A stretch of 33,811 bases of DNA from Lachnospiraceae bacterium (GCA_024693545.1 JAILKT010000115.1:1-33811); one strand, 5' to 3'. Counted from the stretch's first letter, positions 9,203-18,052 are shown. The notes: generated from the letters alone by a model not told the origin. Program-made: numbers and translations.

Positions 9203-10258
9203 TCAATCATTAAGTTTCTTGATCTCTTCAAGTATTTCACCGGGTGTGGGGATAACGCCGCCTGTTCTTCCAAAGAACGAAACAGGTGCACGTCCGTTAA
9301 TAACAAGTTTAACGTCATCTACCATCTGACCCATGCTCATTTCAACGGTAAGATATTTCTTAGCTGTAGAAACTGTAGCTTCAATTGCGTCTGTAGGGAA
9401 AGGCCAAAGAGTGATCGGTCTGATAAGTCCAACCTTAATGCCTGCCGCACGAGCCGAATTAACCGCACTTCTCGCTACACGTGACGAAGCACCGTATGCA
9501 ACAACAACTATTTCTGCATCATCTGTAAGGTAAGACTCTGCTCTCTGCTCTTCCTTCTTGATGATGTCATATTTCTTAAATCTTTCAACAACCGTCTTTT
9601 CAAGATCCTTAGCTTCAATGTAAAGCGAATTAACAATATTATGAGGACGCTTTCCACCGTGACCGCATGCTGCCCAAGGTCTTTCGGGAATAACGGGATC
9701 ACCTTTTTCGGGGAACGATACAGGCTCCATCATCTGACCGAGCATACCGTCCGAAAGGATCATAACCGGCATTCTGTATTTGTCACCAAGGTCAAATGCC
9801 TGACCGACAAAATCAGCCATTTCCTGTACTGTCGAAGGAGCAAGCACTATAAGCTGAAAATCTCCGTGGCCTGTTGCCTTGGTTGCCTGCCAATAATCTG
9901 CCTGTGAAGGCTGAATACTTCCGAGTCCGGGGCCTCCACGCTGAACGTTAATGATGACAGCGGGAACATCCGAACCTGCTATATATGAAATACCTTCACT
10001 CTTAAGGCTTATTCCGGGTGAACTCGAAGAAGTCATCGCGCGCTTTCCTGCCGCAGATGCTCCGAGTACCATATTAATTGCTGCAAGCTCTGACTCTGCC
10101 TGAAGGAAAAGTCCGCCAATCTTAGGCATCTTCTTAGACATATATGCGGAGAGCTCAGTCTGAGGCGTGATCGGATAACCGAAGAAAAGCCTGCATCCTG
10201 CCTGAATAGCTGCTTCCGCAAGAGCTTCGTTACCTTTCATTAATACTTTTTCTGACAT
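9203..10258 (-). CDS. vorB: 2-oxoacid:ferredoxin oxidoreductase, alpha subunit (VorB-like)
   Basis: Alpha subunit, 351 residues. The N-terminal pyrimidine-binding domain carries GCRLFFGYPITPQTE (about 21-35) and TSSSSPGISLKSEG, characteristic of this family. The C-terminal transketolase-like domain has VVAYGASSRVARSAV and GLIRPITLWPFP. The length fits subunits annotated as VorB (3-methyl-2-oxobutanoate oxidoreductase) in clostridia. The real substrate could be a branched-chain 2-oxoacid, 2-oxoglutarate or an aryl pyruvate; sequence alone does not decide. AAGGAG precedes ATG 10258. It is the second gene of the operon, 66 bp after the ferredoxin gene. Possible roles are branched-chain amino acid fermentation or reductive amino acid synthesis. 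Confidence 0.85.
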   Translation of the reverse strand: MSEKVLMKGNEALAEAAIQAGCRLFFGYPITPQTELSAYMSKKMPKIGGLFLQAESELAAINMVLGASAAGKRAMTSSSSPGISLKSEGISYIAGSDVPAVIINVQRGGPGLGSIQPSQADYWQATKATGHGDFQLIVLAPSTVQEMADFVGQAFDLGDKYRMPVMILSDGMLGQMMEPVSFPEKGDPVIPERPWAACGHGGKRPHNIVNSLYIEAKDLEKTVVERFKKYDIIKKEEQRAESYLTDDAEIVVVAYGASSRVARSAVNSARAAGIKVGLIRPITLWPFPTDAIEATVSTAKKYLTVEMSMGQMVDDVKLVINGRAPVSFFGRTGGVIPTPGEILEEIKKLND

Positions 10259-10324
10259 GATCTTATTTCTCCTTGTACGTAATCATAATTCCAAATTGTC
10301 ATTCTCTTTTAAGAAAAATTCGAA

Positions 10325-10528
10325 TTATCTTTCTACGGTAATGCAGACATCAGGACACATAATGGCGCACGATTTGCAACCAATGCATGCTGCCTCATCA
10401 GTCATCATGACCGGATGATAACCTTTGCCGTTAATGTGGTCCGATAGCTTTAGCAGCTGTTTGGGACATGCATTAACGCACATCTCGCATCCTTTACAAT
10501 TCGTTTCGTTGATAATCAATTTTGCCAT
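10325..10528 (-). CDS. 2x[4Fe-4S] ferredoxin, delta subunit of the oxidoreductase
   Basis: Small ferredoxin of 67 residues with two complete cluster motifs: C11, C14, C17, C21 followed by P, and C48, C51, C54, C58 followed by P. It serves as the electron-transfer delta subunit of the enzyme encoded just downstream. GGAAGGAG precedes ATG 10528. It is the first gene of the operon, and a consensus-like promoter lies about 50-80 bp upstream. Confidence 0.95.
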   Translation of the reverse strand: MAKLIINETNCKGCEMCVNACPKQLLKLSDHINGKGYHPVMMTDEAACIGCKSCAIMCPDVCITVER

Positions 10529-10580
10529 ATTTTCTCCTTCCCGCAGTCTCTCGCCTGCATCGTTTTTAACATAATTTAGT

Positions 10581-10609
10581 ATTGTAGCACGCTGTTTTTG
10601 ATTTGTAAA
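10581..10609 (-). promoter_or_regulatory. Promoter of the oxidoreductase operon
   Basis: Minus-strand TTTACA (10609-10604), a 17-bp spacer and TACAAT (10586-10581) with TGC just before the -10 make a good sigma-A promoter. It starts two bases after the ATPase stop and gives a leader of about 45 nt. The operon can therefore be expressed independently of the upstream ATPase gene. Confidence 0.75.
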
Positions 10610-10611
10610 CC

Positions 10612-11289
10612 TTAAAACGACGGGCCTGCGATTATATCTACAGGTATTATTTCACCTACTTTTAAAGTAGGTATCCTTTTAATATCGGACATTAAATCTC
10701 TTCTAATTATATTTGCAACCAAAGGTAAACCTGTTAATTTTGATGTTTCGACAGCAAAGCTGTATCCCTTTTCGATATGTTCGGCTGTTGTTTCATACAT
10801 CAGATTCGAATTATTAATGATTCCGGTAGCTTTTAATTTCGTTACCGCTTCTATTTCCTTTAAGATTTCGGCAGTGCTTTGAGGCGAACAATCAATATCC
10901 CTGTACTTATTTACAACGTAAAGCATCTCATATTCACGCCCTTGCAGTCTTTCGCTGAATCTGCCCATTACGGTTGAACCGACATCATCTCCTCCGAGAT
11001 CGAATATAACGGTACCCTCTTTTTCAAAAGCCATATACATTGATGCCGGGAGCGACGGAAGATCAAGATTTGTCGCTCCGAAAACCGGTGCGATCACCTC
11101 GATCTGCTCTTCCTCAAGAATTTTCCTGTAGTCTGAAGTACGAAAATACGGATTGACAATATCCATATCTACGATCGTAACCTTCTCACCCAGTTTAGCA
11201 TGATCTCTGGCAAGGTTGATCGCAAGATTAGTCTTTCCCGTACCGTAGTGACCGCATATAATACTGATTTTCCCCGAAATAATATTCAT
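10612..11289 (-). CDS. P-loop ATPase of the ParA/NifH-like (SIMIBI) type
   Basis: Cytoplasmic nucleotide-binding protein of 225 residues. It has a P-loop GHYGTGKTN (13-21, K19), a second motif VDMDIVNPYFRT (about 40-51) of the kind found in MinD/ArsA/NifH-like ATPases, and a Walker-B-like VIFDLGGDD (about 94-102). The exact role is unknown. A position directly upstream of a ferredoxin-linked oxidoreductase suggests a cluster assembly, maturation or regulatory job, but that is inference. No iron-sulphur ligand pair like that of NifH is visible; Cys is present only at residue 12 and in IDCSP. The start ATG 11289 has a moderate GAGGT site. A separate promoter follows it, so coupling to the operon is not certain. 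Confidence 0.8.
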   Translation of the reverse strand: MNIISGKISIICGHYGTGKTNLAINLARDHAKLGEKVTIVDMDIVNPYFRTSDYRKILEEEQIEVIAPVFGATNLDLPSLPASMYMAFEKEGTVIFDLGGDDVGSTVMGRFSERLQGREYEMLYVVNKYRDIDCSPQSTAEILKEIEAVTKLKATGIINNSNLMYETTAEHIEKGYSFAVETSKLTGLPLVANIIRRDLMSDIKRIPTLKVGEIIPVDIIAGPSF

Positions 11290-11314
11290 TTCATTGACCT
11301 CACAATACTGTTTG

Positions 11315-11342
11315 ATTATTCTGACGAACGGTATGTTCTCAA
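11315..11342 (-). promoter_or_regulatory. Possible promoter of the P-loop ATPase gene
   Basis: Minus-strand TTGAGA (11342-11337), 16 bp, then AATAAT (11320-11315), giving a leader of about 20 nt. It directly follows the terminator of the preceding operon, which supports a new transcription unit here, but the -10 is imperfect. Confidence 0.4.
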
Positions 11343-11389
11343 AAAACAGAAACCAGGCAAACGATACATCCCAATGAGATCATTTGCCT
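11343..11389 (-). terminator. Terminator downstream of the GH3 gene
   Basis: An 11-position stem with one mismatch (11355-11365 with 11379-11389) around a 13-base loop is followed on the minus strand by a T-rich tract (GTTTCTGTTTTTT). It lies about 95 bp after the GH3 stop. The tract is interrupted, so termination may be partial. Confidence 0.6.
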
Positions 11390-11484
11390 GTTTATCAATC
11401 ATCACTTTAAAAAATATTCTGAATTAAACAACAATTGATTCAAATATAGTCATTTGAATGTAACCATACCGATACTAATTATCA

Positions 11485-13659
11485 TCAGATTTGTTGCGTA
11501 CTGTCAACAGTAATATTAAATGTACTGCATTTAATACCGGTCAGCTCGACACTTCTCTCATCCGGCTGTGAATCTCCGACAGAGACATTATAAACTCCCT
11601 TGTTAAGCTTCAAAATTCCGTCTTCATCAAAAAGTGCAAACGCTTCGTCGGTAAGACTGAGTTTTACAGTTTCTTTTGACCCCGACGCAAGTCTTATCTT
11701 CTTAAGAGCTTTAAGCTGCCGAACCGGCGCATCTTTTTCATCAAGGGAAACATATGCCTGAATTGTTACCCCGCCTTCAAATTTACCGGTATTTTCCACT
11801 GTAACAAAGACATCCAAAACATCACCTTTTTTGAATGATATATTTCCGGACACCTCTGCCCCGTTCAGTTCGAGCTTTTCTATCTTTTCATTGAAAGAAG
11901 TATAAGACAAACCGTAGCCGAAAGGATAGAACGGCTTTTCGGTCATATATCTGTAAGTTCTGCCTTTCATGGAATAATCGGTCGGATCGGGCAATACATT
12001 CTTTTCACTGTAGAATGTAACGGGCAGTTTTCCTTCGGGTGATTTGCATCCGAAGATTATCTGTGCAAGTGCGCGTCCGCCCTGTGCTCCGGGATAAAGA
12101 GCAAGAAGTGTGGCGGCAGCTTTTTCATAGGCGCTGTCGAGATAAAGAGCGCTGCCCGCAAGGCAAACTACGATCACGGGTTTACCCATCGAAGTAACTT
12201 CATCAAGTAATTTACCCTGTAATCCGGGAAGTTTAAGATTAGGTTTATCACCGCTTCCGTATTCGTTTCCGGTATCGCCTTCTTCACCTTCAAGCGAAGC
12301 ATCAAGACCTACGCAAAGGACTACTACATCGCTGAATTCACATACACTCTTAGCTTCGGCGATCCTGTCGCCCATCTCTGACAGATCGGACATCTTTTCT
12401 TTGTAAAGATGACATCCTTCCGAAACCATAACTCTGGTTCCCGTTCCCTTTACAGCCTCTCTGATCCCTTCAACGATCGTAACATATTCCGATGCGGTTC
12501 CTTCATAGTTACCGACAAGAGCTTTACGGTTATCGGCATTCGGACCGATCACGCCGATTGTCCTGATTTTGGAGGCATCCAAAGGAAGAATGCTGTTTTT
12601 ATTGTCAAGAAGTACAATACTCTCAAGTGAAGCTTTAAGATTAAGTGCTCTCGCCTCTTCCGTGTCAACATATGAGTAATCTATCTTATTGTATTCGTTA
12701 TCGGATGAATCGCCGAGTATTCCGAGCTTAAAACGTGTGGCAAGTACTCTGACAAGTGCCTTGTCAACTTTTTCCCAGGTCGTAAGTCCCTTCGCAACAG
12801 CATCTTCGAGATATTGATAAATGTTTCCGCAGTTCAGATCGCAGCCGTTGTTCATTGCAAGTGCGACCGATTCCGTAGGATTCTTTGTAACACCGTGATT
12901 GCCATGGAAGTCCTTGATCGCCCAGCAGTCAGAGGTAACATGGCCTTCGAATCCCCACTCATCACGAAGGATATCTTTAAGGAGCGTCTTACTTCCGCAA
13001 CATACTTCTCCGTTGGTACGGTTGTATGCGCCCATAACAGCCTCAACACCCGCTTCCTTAACAAGTGCCTTAAATGCGGGAAGATATGTCTCTCTCAGAT
13101 CCTGCTTATTACAAACAGCGTTGAATCCATGGCGTACAGCCTCAGGTCCCGAATGAACAGCAAAATGTTTTGCGCATGCGGCAGCCTTGAGATATTTGGG
13201 ATTCTTTCCCTGAATACCCTGTACAAACCTCACCCCAAGCCTTGATGTAAGATAAGGATCTTCCCCGTATGTCTCGTGACCGCGTCCCCATCTCGGATCC
13301 CTGAAAATATTGATGTTGGGTGCCCAGAAAGTAAGGCCTTTATATATACCGTGATCACCGTATTTGAACTGTCCCGCGTACTTTGCTCTTCCTTCGGTGG
13401 AAACAGTATCACCCACCTTTTCAAGAAGATCTTCATCAAATGTGGCAGCCAATCCGATTGCCTGAGGAAATACCGTGGCAATACCTGCACGAGCCACACC
13501 GTGAAGTGATTCGTTCCAGTAATTATATGCAGGGATTCCAAGCCTCTCGATAGCGGGTGCCCCGTGACGAAGCTGGTAAACTTTCTCTTCGGAAGTCATC
13601 TCTGCCACAAGCTTTGCGGCCTTTTCCTGGCATTCCAGCATGCGTTCCTTAGTGATCAT
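11485..13659 (-). CDS. GH3 beta-xylosidase / beta-glucosidase
   Basis: Exo-acting glycosidase of 724 residues that releases terminal beta-linked sugars; the xylan context favours xylose. Order: GH3 N-terminal barrel (about 1-320), GH3 C-terminal alpha/beta domain (about 350-580), fibronectin-III-like domain (about 610-710). Motifs: NESLHGVARAG (49-59), FRDPRWGRGHETYGEDPYLT (about 119-138), KHFAVHSGPE (164-173) and VTSDCWAI with the nucleophile D244. No signal peptide is present, so it is cytoplasmic and acts on imported oligosaccharides. AAAGGAG lies five bases before ATG 13659. It follows the SGNH esterase gene by 72 bp on the same strand and is probably co-transcribed with it. A beta-glucosidase activity cannot be excluded. 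Confidence 0.93.
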   Translation of the reverse strand: MITKERMLECQEKAAKLVAEMTSEEKVYQLRHGAPAIERLGIPAYNYWNESLHGVARAGIATVFPQAIGLAATFDEDLLEKVGDTVSTEGRAKYAGQFKYGDHGIYKGLTFWAPNINIFRDPRWGRGHETYGEDPYLTSRLGVRFVQGIQGKNPKYLKAAACAKHFAVHSGPEAVRHGFNAVCNKQDLRETYLPAFKALVKEAGVEAVMGAYNRTNGEVCCGSKTLLKDILRDEWGFEGHVTSDCWAIKDFHGNHGVTKNPTESVALAMNNGCDLNCGNIYQYLEDAVAKGLTTWEKVDKALVRVLATRFKLGILGDSSDNEYNKIDYSYVDTEEARALNLKASLESIVLLDNKNSILPLDASKIRTIGVIGPNADNRKALVGNYEGTASEYVTIVEGIREAVKGTGTRVMVSEGCHLYKEKMSDLSEMGDRIAEAKSVCEFSDVVVLCVGLDASLEGEEGDTGNEYGSGDKPNLKLPGLQGKLLDEVTSMGKPVIVVCLAGSALYLDSAYEKAAATLLALYPGAQGGRALAQIIFGCKSPEGKLPVTFYSEKNVLPDPTDYSMKGRTYRYMTEKPFYPFGYGLSYTSFNEKIEKLELNGAEVSGNISFKKGDVLDVFVTVENTGKFEGGVTIQAYVSLDEKDAPVRQLKALKKIRLASGSKETVKLSLTDEAFALFDEDGILKLNKGVYNVSVGDSQPDERSVELTGIKCSTFNITVDSTQQI

Positions 13660-13731
13660 AATTGCTCCTTTCTCATAAGCATCGGTGTTTTAACAAAACC
13701 TGCTCCTTACTCAAGTGATACGTCCCGATCG

Positions 13732-15423
13732 TCAGATGCCTACACCAAAACCGAGGATCGTAAAGTTTTTGTCTTCAAAGCCTTTTCTCATCTTTATCTC
13801 CACCAAATGTTCTTTGGCTTCTTTTTCACGTATGATTACATAAGGATTGCAATGTATCCATCCTATCGCCCTGGGATCTATGCTGCGTACAAACTTACCG
13901 TCAACATATACATCCGTATCTCCTTCGTCGGCTGAGTGAGAATCCTTATATACGATAATAAGCGTTTTGCAATTAAGCCTGATTCTGAAGGGATCGTCTC
14001 CTTTTCCGAAACGTGCCCAGTTATCGGGGAATTGAGGCGTACTTTCGATCGATCTGTCCATCTGACATGACTGTAGATTTGTATCGGTTTCCGTAAAACT
14101 GCCGGGTTCGATAACAGCACCGAAATCATTATGTGCACGGTCAATAAGACGTATATTGTCAAAATCATCACTTCTCATTGCGGGCTTCTTTCCGTCTGTT
14201 TTTTCTCCGACAGGCACATCTTCCCTGTCGGCTCTCTCAAAAAGCTTCAAAATACAATCCGCCATAATGGTATGTCCTATGTTGGCGGGATGATAACGAT
14301 CATAGAAGAAAGCATTCTTTCCGATAACTCTTCCGTCTTCTTTTTTTATATAGAATTGCTCTGTAACCGCACTCTTAATGCTAACGAGAGGAAGGTTATA
14401 GTATTTACCTATCGGTACAAGCCTCTCTTCAAGGTTATAATCATCGACAAATACAGAAAACAGAAGAACGACAGCAGGCTTTTTCTTCATATTGAGGCAA
14501 CGTCTTACAAGGCCCTCGTAGCAATCGCCACCGGTTTCATCACCTGCATCGTTTACCGCAAATTCGATAACAACGATATCAGGTTCGACTTCACCAAACT
14601 TTATAAGGTCCTTATCAACCCTGACAAGACCGAGTTCGGAAGGTGTTCCGCCCACACCGGCTTTAACATATGTGACATTTCCTTTAGGATTTATGATCTT
14701 GTTAAATCCTTCATATGTCTTGTATGTATAACATTCCTTGTTTATGGGATTTGAACCGGCGCCCTGTGTAATGGATCCGCCTATAAAAGTAACAGCCACA
14801 TCTTCGCCTGCTCTGGCCCTCTTAAATACTTCCTTAAGTCTGGTTGTATCTCCAAGGCTCATTACGCCTTTCTCGATCATCTCTTTATATCCCTGAGAAG
14901 CAGGATCCACCTTGTCAATCCCCTCAAAAGGAGGTGCGGTGTATCCGTCATTAAGATAAAACCTGACATTGACGGTGGCCGTTACATCCAGATTTTTAAA
15001 CTCAAATCTGAATTGTCCGGGTTCTTTATCATCATGTTTCCATTCAAAAGCGTCAAAAGGAAGAAGGTATTCAACGCCGTCACCTGTGATCTCGGCACTT
15101 ATGGATGTACCTGTTGAATTGGTGACACTGTTTTGATCAAAGAAAAATGATGCTCCCTCACCTGTATCGGTGATCATAGACACACCAATTCCGTATACAA
15201 GCTTCCTGATATCCCCGGTATTTGCAAGAAGGGAAAGGATCTTGTCGTCCGTAACATTGCCAACAAGTTCCGAAGCGCTCTTTAGTCTTCCGTCGTTTGC
15301 AAAAATTATTGAAGCGTTTTTACCGTTTGTAGTCGGAAAGATACTGATCTGCTTTTCAAGCATAACATAATAGAATTGCCGCTGTCTGACAGGATCCTGC
15401 GGCGCTATGGGCCCCATTTTCAT
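13732..15423 (-). CDS. SGNH/GDSL esterase, likely acetyl-xylan or related carbohydrate esterase
   Basis: 563-residue hydrolase, expected to remove acyl groups from xylo-oligosaccharides. The SGNH core lies at about 200-395: block I VTFIGGSITQG with catalytic Ser217, block II KAGVGGTPSELG (about 254-265), block III VIEFAVND with Asn291, block V DRYHPANIGH with Asp375 and His378. Block I reads GGS instead of GDS. About 190 residues before the core look beta-rich (GQFRFEFKNLDVTATVNVRFYL), and about 160 after it hold another beta-rich domain (FRIRLNCKTLIIVYKDS). It has no signal peptide. GGAGG lies just before ATG 15423. It is the first gene of an operon with GH3 and is divergent from AraC regulator 2. 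I do not assign a CE family. Confidence 0.85.
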   Translation of the reverse strand: MKMGPIAPQDPVRQRQFYYVMLEKQISIFPTTNGKNASIIFANDGRLKSASELVGNVTDDKILSLLANTGDIRKLVYGIGVSMITDTGEGASFFFDQNSVTNSTGTSISAEITGDGVEYLLPFDAFEWKHDDKEPGQFRFEFKNLDVTATVNVRFYLNDGYTAPPFEGIDKVDPASQGYKEMIEKGVMSLGDTTRLKEVFKRARAGEDVAVTFIGGSITQGAGSNPINKECYTYKTYEGFNKIINPKGNVTYVKAGVGGTPSELGLVRVDKDLIKFGEVEPDIVVIEFAVNDAGDETGGDCYEGLVRRCLNMKKKPAVVLLFSVFVDDYNLEERLVPIGKYYNLPLVSIKSAVTEQFYIKKEDGRVIGKNAFFYDRYHPANIGHTIMADCILKLFERADREDVPVGEKTDGKKPAMRSDDFDNIRLIDRAHNDFGAVIEPGSFTETDTNLQSCQMDRSIESTPQFPDNWARFGKGDDPFRIRLNCKTLIIVYKDSHSADEGDTDVYVDGKFVRSIDPRAIGWIHCNPYVIIREKEAKEHLVEIKMRKGFEDKNFTILGFGVGI

Positions 15424-15477
15424 ATAATCCTCCTAAATAGAATTAATTTATCAGAATTTGATTTCCCTCATGAAATG

Positions 15478-15507
15478 ATTATAGCAATTTTTGATCATCC
15501 CAAACTA
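15478..15507 (-). promoter_or_regulatory. Promoter of the esterase-GH3 operon
   Basis: The minus strand reads TGCTATAAT, an extended -10 (TATAAT at 15483-15478). The -35 is weak (TAGTTT at 15507-15502, 18 bp away), as expected for an AraC-activated promoter. The leader is about 48 nt. Confidence 0.65.
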
Positions 15508-15512
15508 ATCAC
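15493..15512 (-). promoter_or_regulatory. Candidate AraC operator, copy 2
   Basis: Plus-strand GATCAT, five bases, then ACTAATCAC, matching the block in front of the GH67 gene (GATCAT then ACTATTCAC). It overlaps the weak -35 region of the esterase promoter. The difference in spacing weakens the case. Confidence 0.35.
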
Positions 15513-15619
15513 ATATTATTATATTTTTATTGATTAATGCTTTCCTTTTAAGGTAAAAACGCATATACCGAAATACTGTCACAACTTCTCAAAAATTAAC
15601 ATTCAAAACTGTCTTTGAT

Positions 15620-15648
15620 TTGATTGAAAATCAACCTTGTGATAAAAT
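15620..15648 (+). promoter_or_regulatory. Promoter of AraC regulator 2
   Basis: TTGATT (15620-15625), a 17-bp spacer and TAAAAT (15643-15648) match sigma-A boxes, with a leader of about 35 nt to ATG 15690. Confidence 0.7.
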
Positions 15649-15689
15649 CAAAAGATGTGAACAACACAATAGCATTAACGGAGGCAACG

Positions 15690-16586
15690 ATGAATAATCC
15701 TTATGTAGTCCAAGACGATACACTTGCACTTCCACGAATGAAATGGATACGTGTTTATCATAATGTTCAGAACGAAAACTATGCAACGCATTGGCATACT
15801 TCGGTTGAAATTATAATGCCTTATGTAAACTACTATGATGTTATTTGCGATGGTATACGCCACAGGGTAAATCCCGGTGATGTATTTATAATTGCACCGG
15901 GAGAACTCCATACTCTTTTTGCCCCGGACGAAGGTGAACGTCTTATCACACTTTTCGATTATTCACTTTTTTCAAGTCTTCAGGGAATGAATTCCATATT
16001 GGAATCAATACACCACTATCGTCACATTAAGGCAAAGGACGATCCCAAAACCGCCGAGATCCTTACCTCTTGTCTTAAAGATATCGAATATGAATTTTTC
16101 CAGGAAACTCCCTACGAAGACCCGATATTATTCTCTCTTATAATCAGGTTCTTTGTTACCATCGGACGTGCCAATCTCGAACTCAAATCATTCTTTCCCG
16201 ATCTCACGATCGAGAAACAGCATGAATATACAAACAAGTTTCTTGCTCTGAACAACTACATCAGCTGGAACTACTCAACCGATCTTACCAGCCGAAAACT
16301 TGCCGATATGATCGGTTTTACTCCTTCGGAGTTTTCCAAACGTTTTGAACAGTTTAACGGTCAGTCCTTTAACAATTATCTTAACCAAAAAAGAATAAGT
16401 CATGCCGAGAAACTGCTCGTATATCCGAACGTATCTACAACCGAAGTCGCAATGTCCTGCGGTTACAAAAGCCTTTCAACATTTAACAGAGCATTCAGAT
16501 CCATAAAAAAGATCAGTCCCACTGAATACAAGGGACTGATCAGGAGTTTTGATCAGGATATCTCAAATGACAACGAGAACGAATAA
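15690..16586 (+). CDS. AraC-family transcriptional regulator 2 (paralogue of regulator 1)
   Basis: 298-residue regulator with the same layout as regulator 1: a cupin-like N-terminal sensing domain (RVYHNVQNENYATHWH, GDVFIIAPGELHTLFAP, GERLITLFDYSLF) and two C-terminal helix-turn-helix segments (SRKLADMIGFTPSEFSKRFEQF and TTEVAMSCGYKSLSTFNRAF), ending with the SPTEYKGL motif. The two proteins align along their whole length without large gaps, so they look like a duplication. ATG 15690 was chosen because GGAGG (15680-15684) is five bases ahead; an upstream in-frame ATG at 15624 overlaps the promoter. It is divergent from the esterase-GH3 operon, its likely target. Its stop is 32 bp from the convergent GH5 stop. 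Confidence 0.92.
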   Translation: MNNPYVVQDDTLALPRMKWIRVYHNVQNENYATHWHTSVEIIMPYVNYYDVICDGIRHRVNPGDVFIIAPGELHTLFAPDEGERLITLFDYSLFSSLQGMNSILESIHHYRHIKAKDDPKTAEILTSCLKDIEYEFFQETPYEDPILFSLIIRFFVTIGRANLELKSFFPDLTIEKQHEYTNKFLALNNYISWNYSTDLTSRKLADMIGFTPSEFSKRFEQFNGQSFNNYLNQKRISHAEKLLVYPNVSTTEVAMSCGYKSLSTFNRAFRSIKKISPTEYKGLIRSFDQDISNDNENE

Positions 16587-16618
16587 TACTTCAAATACAG
16601 ATCTCCCATGTTTCCAAT

Positions 16619-18052
16619 TTAATCACTTTTACTGTTATCGACAAGAGCCTGTACTATTTCGGGATATCTTATAGTATTAGCTTTTCTGTCAAATATGCCG
16701 AAACGTTCGCCTGAACCGAAGAAAACGTTATTATCCCACCAGAAACAGGTAATACCGAATTCGCGGGCTTTTTTCACGTAATATCCCGCATAATCGGTTC
16801 TTGCCTCAAGATTTCCTCCTTTATCCCTGGCTCCGAATTCATCAATAACAACGCCGATCCCTTTATCAATAAATTTAAGCTTTAGCTTCAACATCAAATT
16901 GTTAATTTCCGCCGTGCTGCCGTTATCAAGTGAATTAAACATATCGGTACTGTTTGAATCGGTAGGTGAGGAAAGAGCAAAATTATAAGGCGAGTAGGCA
17001 TGCACTTCGACAAGTATCTTATTGTCAGCCGTATCAGCGGGCAAAACGAACTCGTCGCTGATCGCGGCATTCCACTGCGCCGCATAAGCCGGAACCAGAA
17101 GATATCTTTCGGCATTATTGCTGCCCTGTGCTCTTACAGTATCTACAAACAGCTGATTCAGTTCATTTATACACCTTACGGCATCATGACACATTTCGTT
17201 GTCAGAAAGTGACCATTCGTTTGACGTACCTACAAGTCTCGGTTCGTTAAGCGCTTCGAATATGAGGTGATCGTCATAGTCCTTAAATGTCTCTCCTACC
17301 TGCTCCCATATTTTTCTGACATAATTCTTCGATTGTTCAAGATATTCGCTTGTAGGATAAAAATATTCTTTTGAATTGTCATGATGGATATTTATCGTAC
17401 AATACATATCCCTCTCTATAACATAATCAACAATTTCTTTTACTCTATCAAGCCATGGTTTTTCAATGTTAAAATCCTTATCTACATGATTATGCCACGA
17501 AACAGGTATACGGATAGATTTAAAACCCGCCGATTTAAGCGTATCTATCATCTCCGGAGTAGTCCTTGCACCGCACCATGCCGTTTCAAGATCAAGGTTT
17601 GCACCGCTCTTGGCGCTGTTGTTCGCGTCCATTGTATTACCGAGGTTCCACCCGATCCGTAATTTTCTCACGAAAGCAAGAGCCCCGGTAAGACCTTGTA
17701 CATCATCATCTTCATGGACTATTTCCTTCGGTTCGGAGTTTTCTGTTTCGTCTTTTTCAGTTTCAGTACCCCCGGTGATATCCTTATCTGTGGTTTCCGT
17801 ATTATTCTTGTCCGTAGTTTCATCGGTAATATTTTCAATAGCCTCTTCGGTCCTGACTGTTATATTTTCCGATGAAACAGATTCTTTTACTTCTTGTTTT
17901 TTGTCTTCCTGATTATCTGTTTCCGTACTCAAAGTTTCTTTTACATCATTAGCTTTATTTCCCGAACCTGAGCAAGAAGAAATTGACCCGAGTATTAATA
18001 TAAGTACTAACAATAAGGCGGATATCTTTAATGTTTTAAACGTTCTGTTCAT
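16619..18052 (-). CDS. GH5 endo-glycanase, surface lipoprotein
   Basis: Secreted, lipid-anchored endo-acting glycosidase of 477 residues. ATG 18052 starts a lipoprotein signal (MNRTFKTLKISALLLVLILILGSISSC, lipid Cys27) and follows AAAGGA; the upstream in-frame ATG at 18178 would add 42 unlikely residues. Residues 30-115 form a Glu/Thr/Asp/Lys-rich linker. The GH5 barrel (about 120-470) has LRIGWNLGNTMDA, IRIPVSWHNH, IHHD, the acid/base E270 in FEALNEPR, VHAYSPYNF, and the nucleophile E405 in VVIDEFGARD. The pattern resembles subfamily GH5_4 (endoglucanase, xyloglucanase or mixed-linkage glucanase), so it probably attacks a glucan rather than xylan itself. It converges with AraC regulator 2, and no terminator is visible between them. 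Confidence 0.92.
   Translation of the reverse strand: MNRTFKTLKISALLLVLILILGSISSCSGSGNKANDVKETLSTETDNQEDKKQEVKESVSSENITVRTEEAIENITDETTDKNNTETTDKDITGGTETEKDETENSEPKEIVHEDDDVQGLTGALAFVRKLRIGWNLGNTMDANNSAKSGANLDLETAWCGARTTPEMIDTLKSAGFKSIRIPVSWHNHVDKDFNIEKPWLDRVKEIVDYVIERDMYCTINIHHDNSKEYFYPTSEYLEQSKNYVRKIWEQVGETFKDYDDHLIFEALNEPRLVGTSNEWSLSDNEMCHDAVRCINELNQLFVDTVRAQGSNNAERYLLVPAYAAQWNAAISDEFVLPADTADNKILVEVHAYSPYNFALSSPTDSNSTDMFNSLDNGSTAEINNLMLKLKLKFIDKGIGVVIDEFGARDKGGNLEARTDYAGYYVKKAREFGITCFWWDNNVFFGSGERFGIFDRKANTIRYPEIVQALVDNSKSD

Noticed and set aside
14131-14754. Plus-strand open frame opposite the SGNH esterase
   Set aside because: Antisense to catalytic blocks III and V of the esterase, with no ribosome binding site.
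1946-15512. A third copy of the candidate AraC operator near GH115, GH5 or SBP 2
   Set aside because: Reading those upstream regions by eye gave only partial matches such as GTGTAGT at about 7761, which are no better than chance.
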